Position numbers and translations under genes: made by a program | Notes under the pieces: model-generated | Database searches by the model: none | Told to the model about the DNA's origin: nothing | The model's input: only the letters and a program-made list of their open reading frames with translations | DNA from: Synechococcales cyanobacterium C42_A2020_086 | Lineage (GTDB): Bacteria; Cyanobacteriota; Cyanobacteriia; Elainellales; Elainellaceae | Length of the DNA: 64,000 nucleotides | Assembly: GCA_015272325.1 (NCBI GenBank) | Contig: JACYLU010000035.1 | Location: forward strand, 62,001 to 126,000 | Direction of reading: 5' to 3' | In this document: piece after piece, positions 63,068 through 64,000 of the stretch | Position numbering within the stretch: position 1 is the stretch's first letter | How the letters are laid out: every line of letters starts with the position of its first letter

Positions 63068-64000
63068 TTAGCTGGCATATTGCTGCACAGCTAGCACTAG
63101 ATTCTCAGTCCAACGCTGGGTTAGCTCGTGGCTAGCCGCTTCCACCATGACGCGAATCACCGGCTCGGTTCCAGAAGCCCGCACCAGCACTCGTCCCTGT
63201 TCACCCATTGCGGCTTCGGCTTGAGCAATGGCACGTTGCAGTCGCTCATCCTGCTGCCAGTTGAGGCGGCGCTCTCGATCCTCGACTCGGACATTGCGTA
63301 GAAGCTGCGGATAGGTCCGGAAGCTTTGGTTCATCAGGTCTGCCAGGGAAGTCCCTGATTGTCGTACCAGCGACGCTAGATGCAGCGCTGTCAGCAGCCC
63401 ATCGCCCGAAACACCGTAATGAGGGCACAAAATATGCCCAGACTGTTCACCGCCCAGCTTAGCGCCGCGCCGCACCATTTCCGCGTGGACATATTGGTCA
63501 CCAACGGCAGTCCGCACCAAGGTGCCCCCCTGCTGTTGCCAGGCCCGCTCAAAGCCAAGATTGGCCATCACGGTCGAGATGATCAGATTTTCCGGGAGCT
63601 GCTGCGCCTGACGCAATGCCTGCCCCCAGAGATACAAAATATAGTCACCGTCTACCACTCGCCCGCGAGCATCGACTGCCATCACCCGGTCGGCATCTCC
63701 ATCAAAGGCAAAACCGATATCGGCATTGTGGTTTAGCACCGCCGCCTTTAGAGGCTCCAAATGGGTCGAGCCGCAATTGACGTTGATCCGGTTACCGTCC
63801 GCAATATCGTGCAGGCAAATTACCTCGGCACCCATCTGATGAAACACAGTCGGAGCAACCTGGGTCGCTGCTCCCCAGGCCAAGTCTAGAACAACTTTCA
63901 TTCCGTCTAGATGAACTGCCGGAACCAACGGACGCCGCAGCGATTCGGTGTAAGCGTCAATCAGTTCAGGACGATGGTACGACTGACCCCAGCAGGGTGC
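63068..64000 (-). CDS. glmM: Phosphoglucosamine mutase GlmM (3' part; runs off the window)
   Basis: 310 residues of the protein are present; the N-terminal part, with the active-site Ser loop, is off the right end. The reading frame is open to base 64000, so the frame's internal Met near 63928 is not the start. Seen: [20 protein letters not shown], the magnesium loop [27 protein letters not shown] and the phosphate-binding [14 protein letters not shown]. The enzyme converts glucosamine-6-phosphate to glucosamine-1-phosphate for peptidoglycan and UDP-GlcNAc. Confidence 0.95.
   Translation of the reverse strand, partial: APCWGQSYHRPELIDAYTESLRRPLVPAVHLDGMKVVLDLAWGAATQVAPTVFHQMGAEVICLHDIADGNRINVNCGSTHLEPLKAAVLNHNADIGFAFDGDADRVMAVDARGRVVDGDYILYLWGQALRQAQQLPENLIISTVMANLGFERAWQQQGGTLVRTAVGDQYVHAEMVRRGAKLGGEQSGHILCPHYGVSGDGLLTALHLASLVRQSGTSLADLMNQSFRTYPQLLRNVRVEDRERRLNWQQDERLQRAIAQAEAAMGEQGRVLVRASGTEPVIRVMVEAASHELTQRWTENLVLAVQQYAS

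Overview
This window comes from a cyanobacterial chromosome. The evidence is NDH-1 subunits NdhF and NdhD (two NdhD paralogues), a plant-type [2Fe-2S] ferredoxin, the cyanobacterial and plastid ribosomal protein PSRP-3/Ycf65, an intron-bearing tRNA-Leu(UAA), cyanophycinase, a COP23-domain protein, a SigA-type sigma factor and a phototaxis-type chemoreceptor operon. Gene content, wide spacers and the many signalling and WD40 proteins suggest a filamentous, Leptolyngbya-like lineage, but this is an inference. HIP1 octamers (GCGATCGC) are rare; I saw three (2234, 37117, 60031).

Layout. 1-4.0 kb: a terminator after an upstream gene end, a DEDDh exonuclease, a fused two-domain glycosyltransferase and an NDP-sugar pyrophosphorylase. 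4.0-8.5 kb (minus): rpmG, rpsR, an RNB-family ribonuclease, a PPC-domain protein and an RDD membrane protein. 8.7-12.5 kb: moeA, a secreted PPC protein, tRNA-Thr(CGU), a GUN4 remnant and cyanophycinase. 13-16.8 kb: ndhF-ndhD1. 16.8-22.3 kb: mutM and several conserved or secreted hypotheticals. 22.6-23.0 kb: tRNA-Leu with a group I intron. 23.7-35.3 kb: an unknown 464-residue protein, two HAD and aldolase-type enzymes, two ABC ATPases without permeases, an M1 aminopeptidase with HEAT repeats, a COP23 protein and a LOG protein. 35.4-39.1 kb: a glycosyltransferase fragment, a HAD hydrolase, PSRP-3, and a GT2 plus flippase-like pair. 39.3-40.0 kb: a frameshifted Uma2 gene. 40.1-46.6 kb (minus): a CheW / three-GAF chemoreceptor / hybrid CheA operon. 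47.4-51.3 kb: a WD40 Ser/Thr kinase and ndhD2. 51.9-64 kb: a proline-rich exported protein, a decayed gene, a CHAD protein, petF, a SpoIID-like protein, an aldehyde dehydrogenase, a Trp-rich protein, sigA, a TIGR03943/permease pair and the 3' part of glmM.

Three things stand out. First, the chemoreceptor at 42.9-46.1 kb carries three GAF domains with an exact 173-residue period. Each has both the Asp-X-Cys-Phe and Cys-His motifs of DXCF cyanobacteriochromes, so this is probably a light-sensing phototaxis system with CheW and CheA but no adjacent response regulators. Second, spacers throughout the window carry short (10-18 bp) perfect or near-perfect tandem duplications. At least two dozen were found by eye, and many span or abut a stop codon, which points to a genome-wide microduplication process. 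Third, there are several gene remnants (GUN4, a WecG/TagA-type C-terminus, Uma2, an unknown at 52.5 kb). In two of them the inactivating lesion can be read from the sequence: a deletion consistent with a short direct repeat, and a 5-bp duplication.
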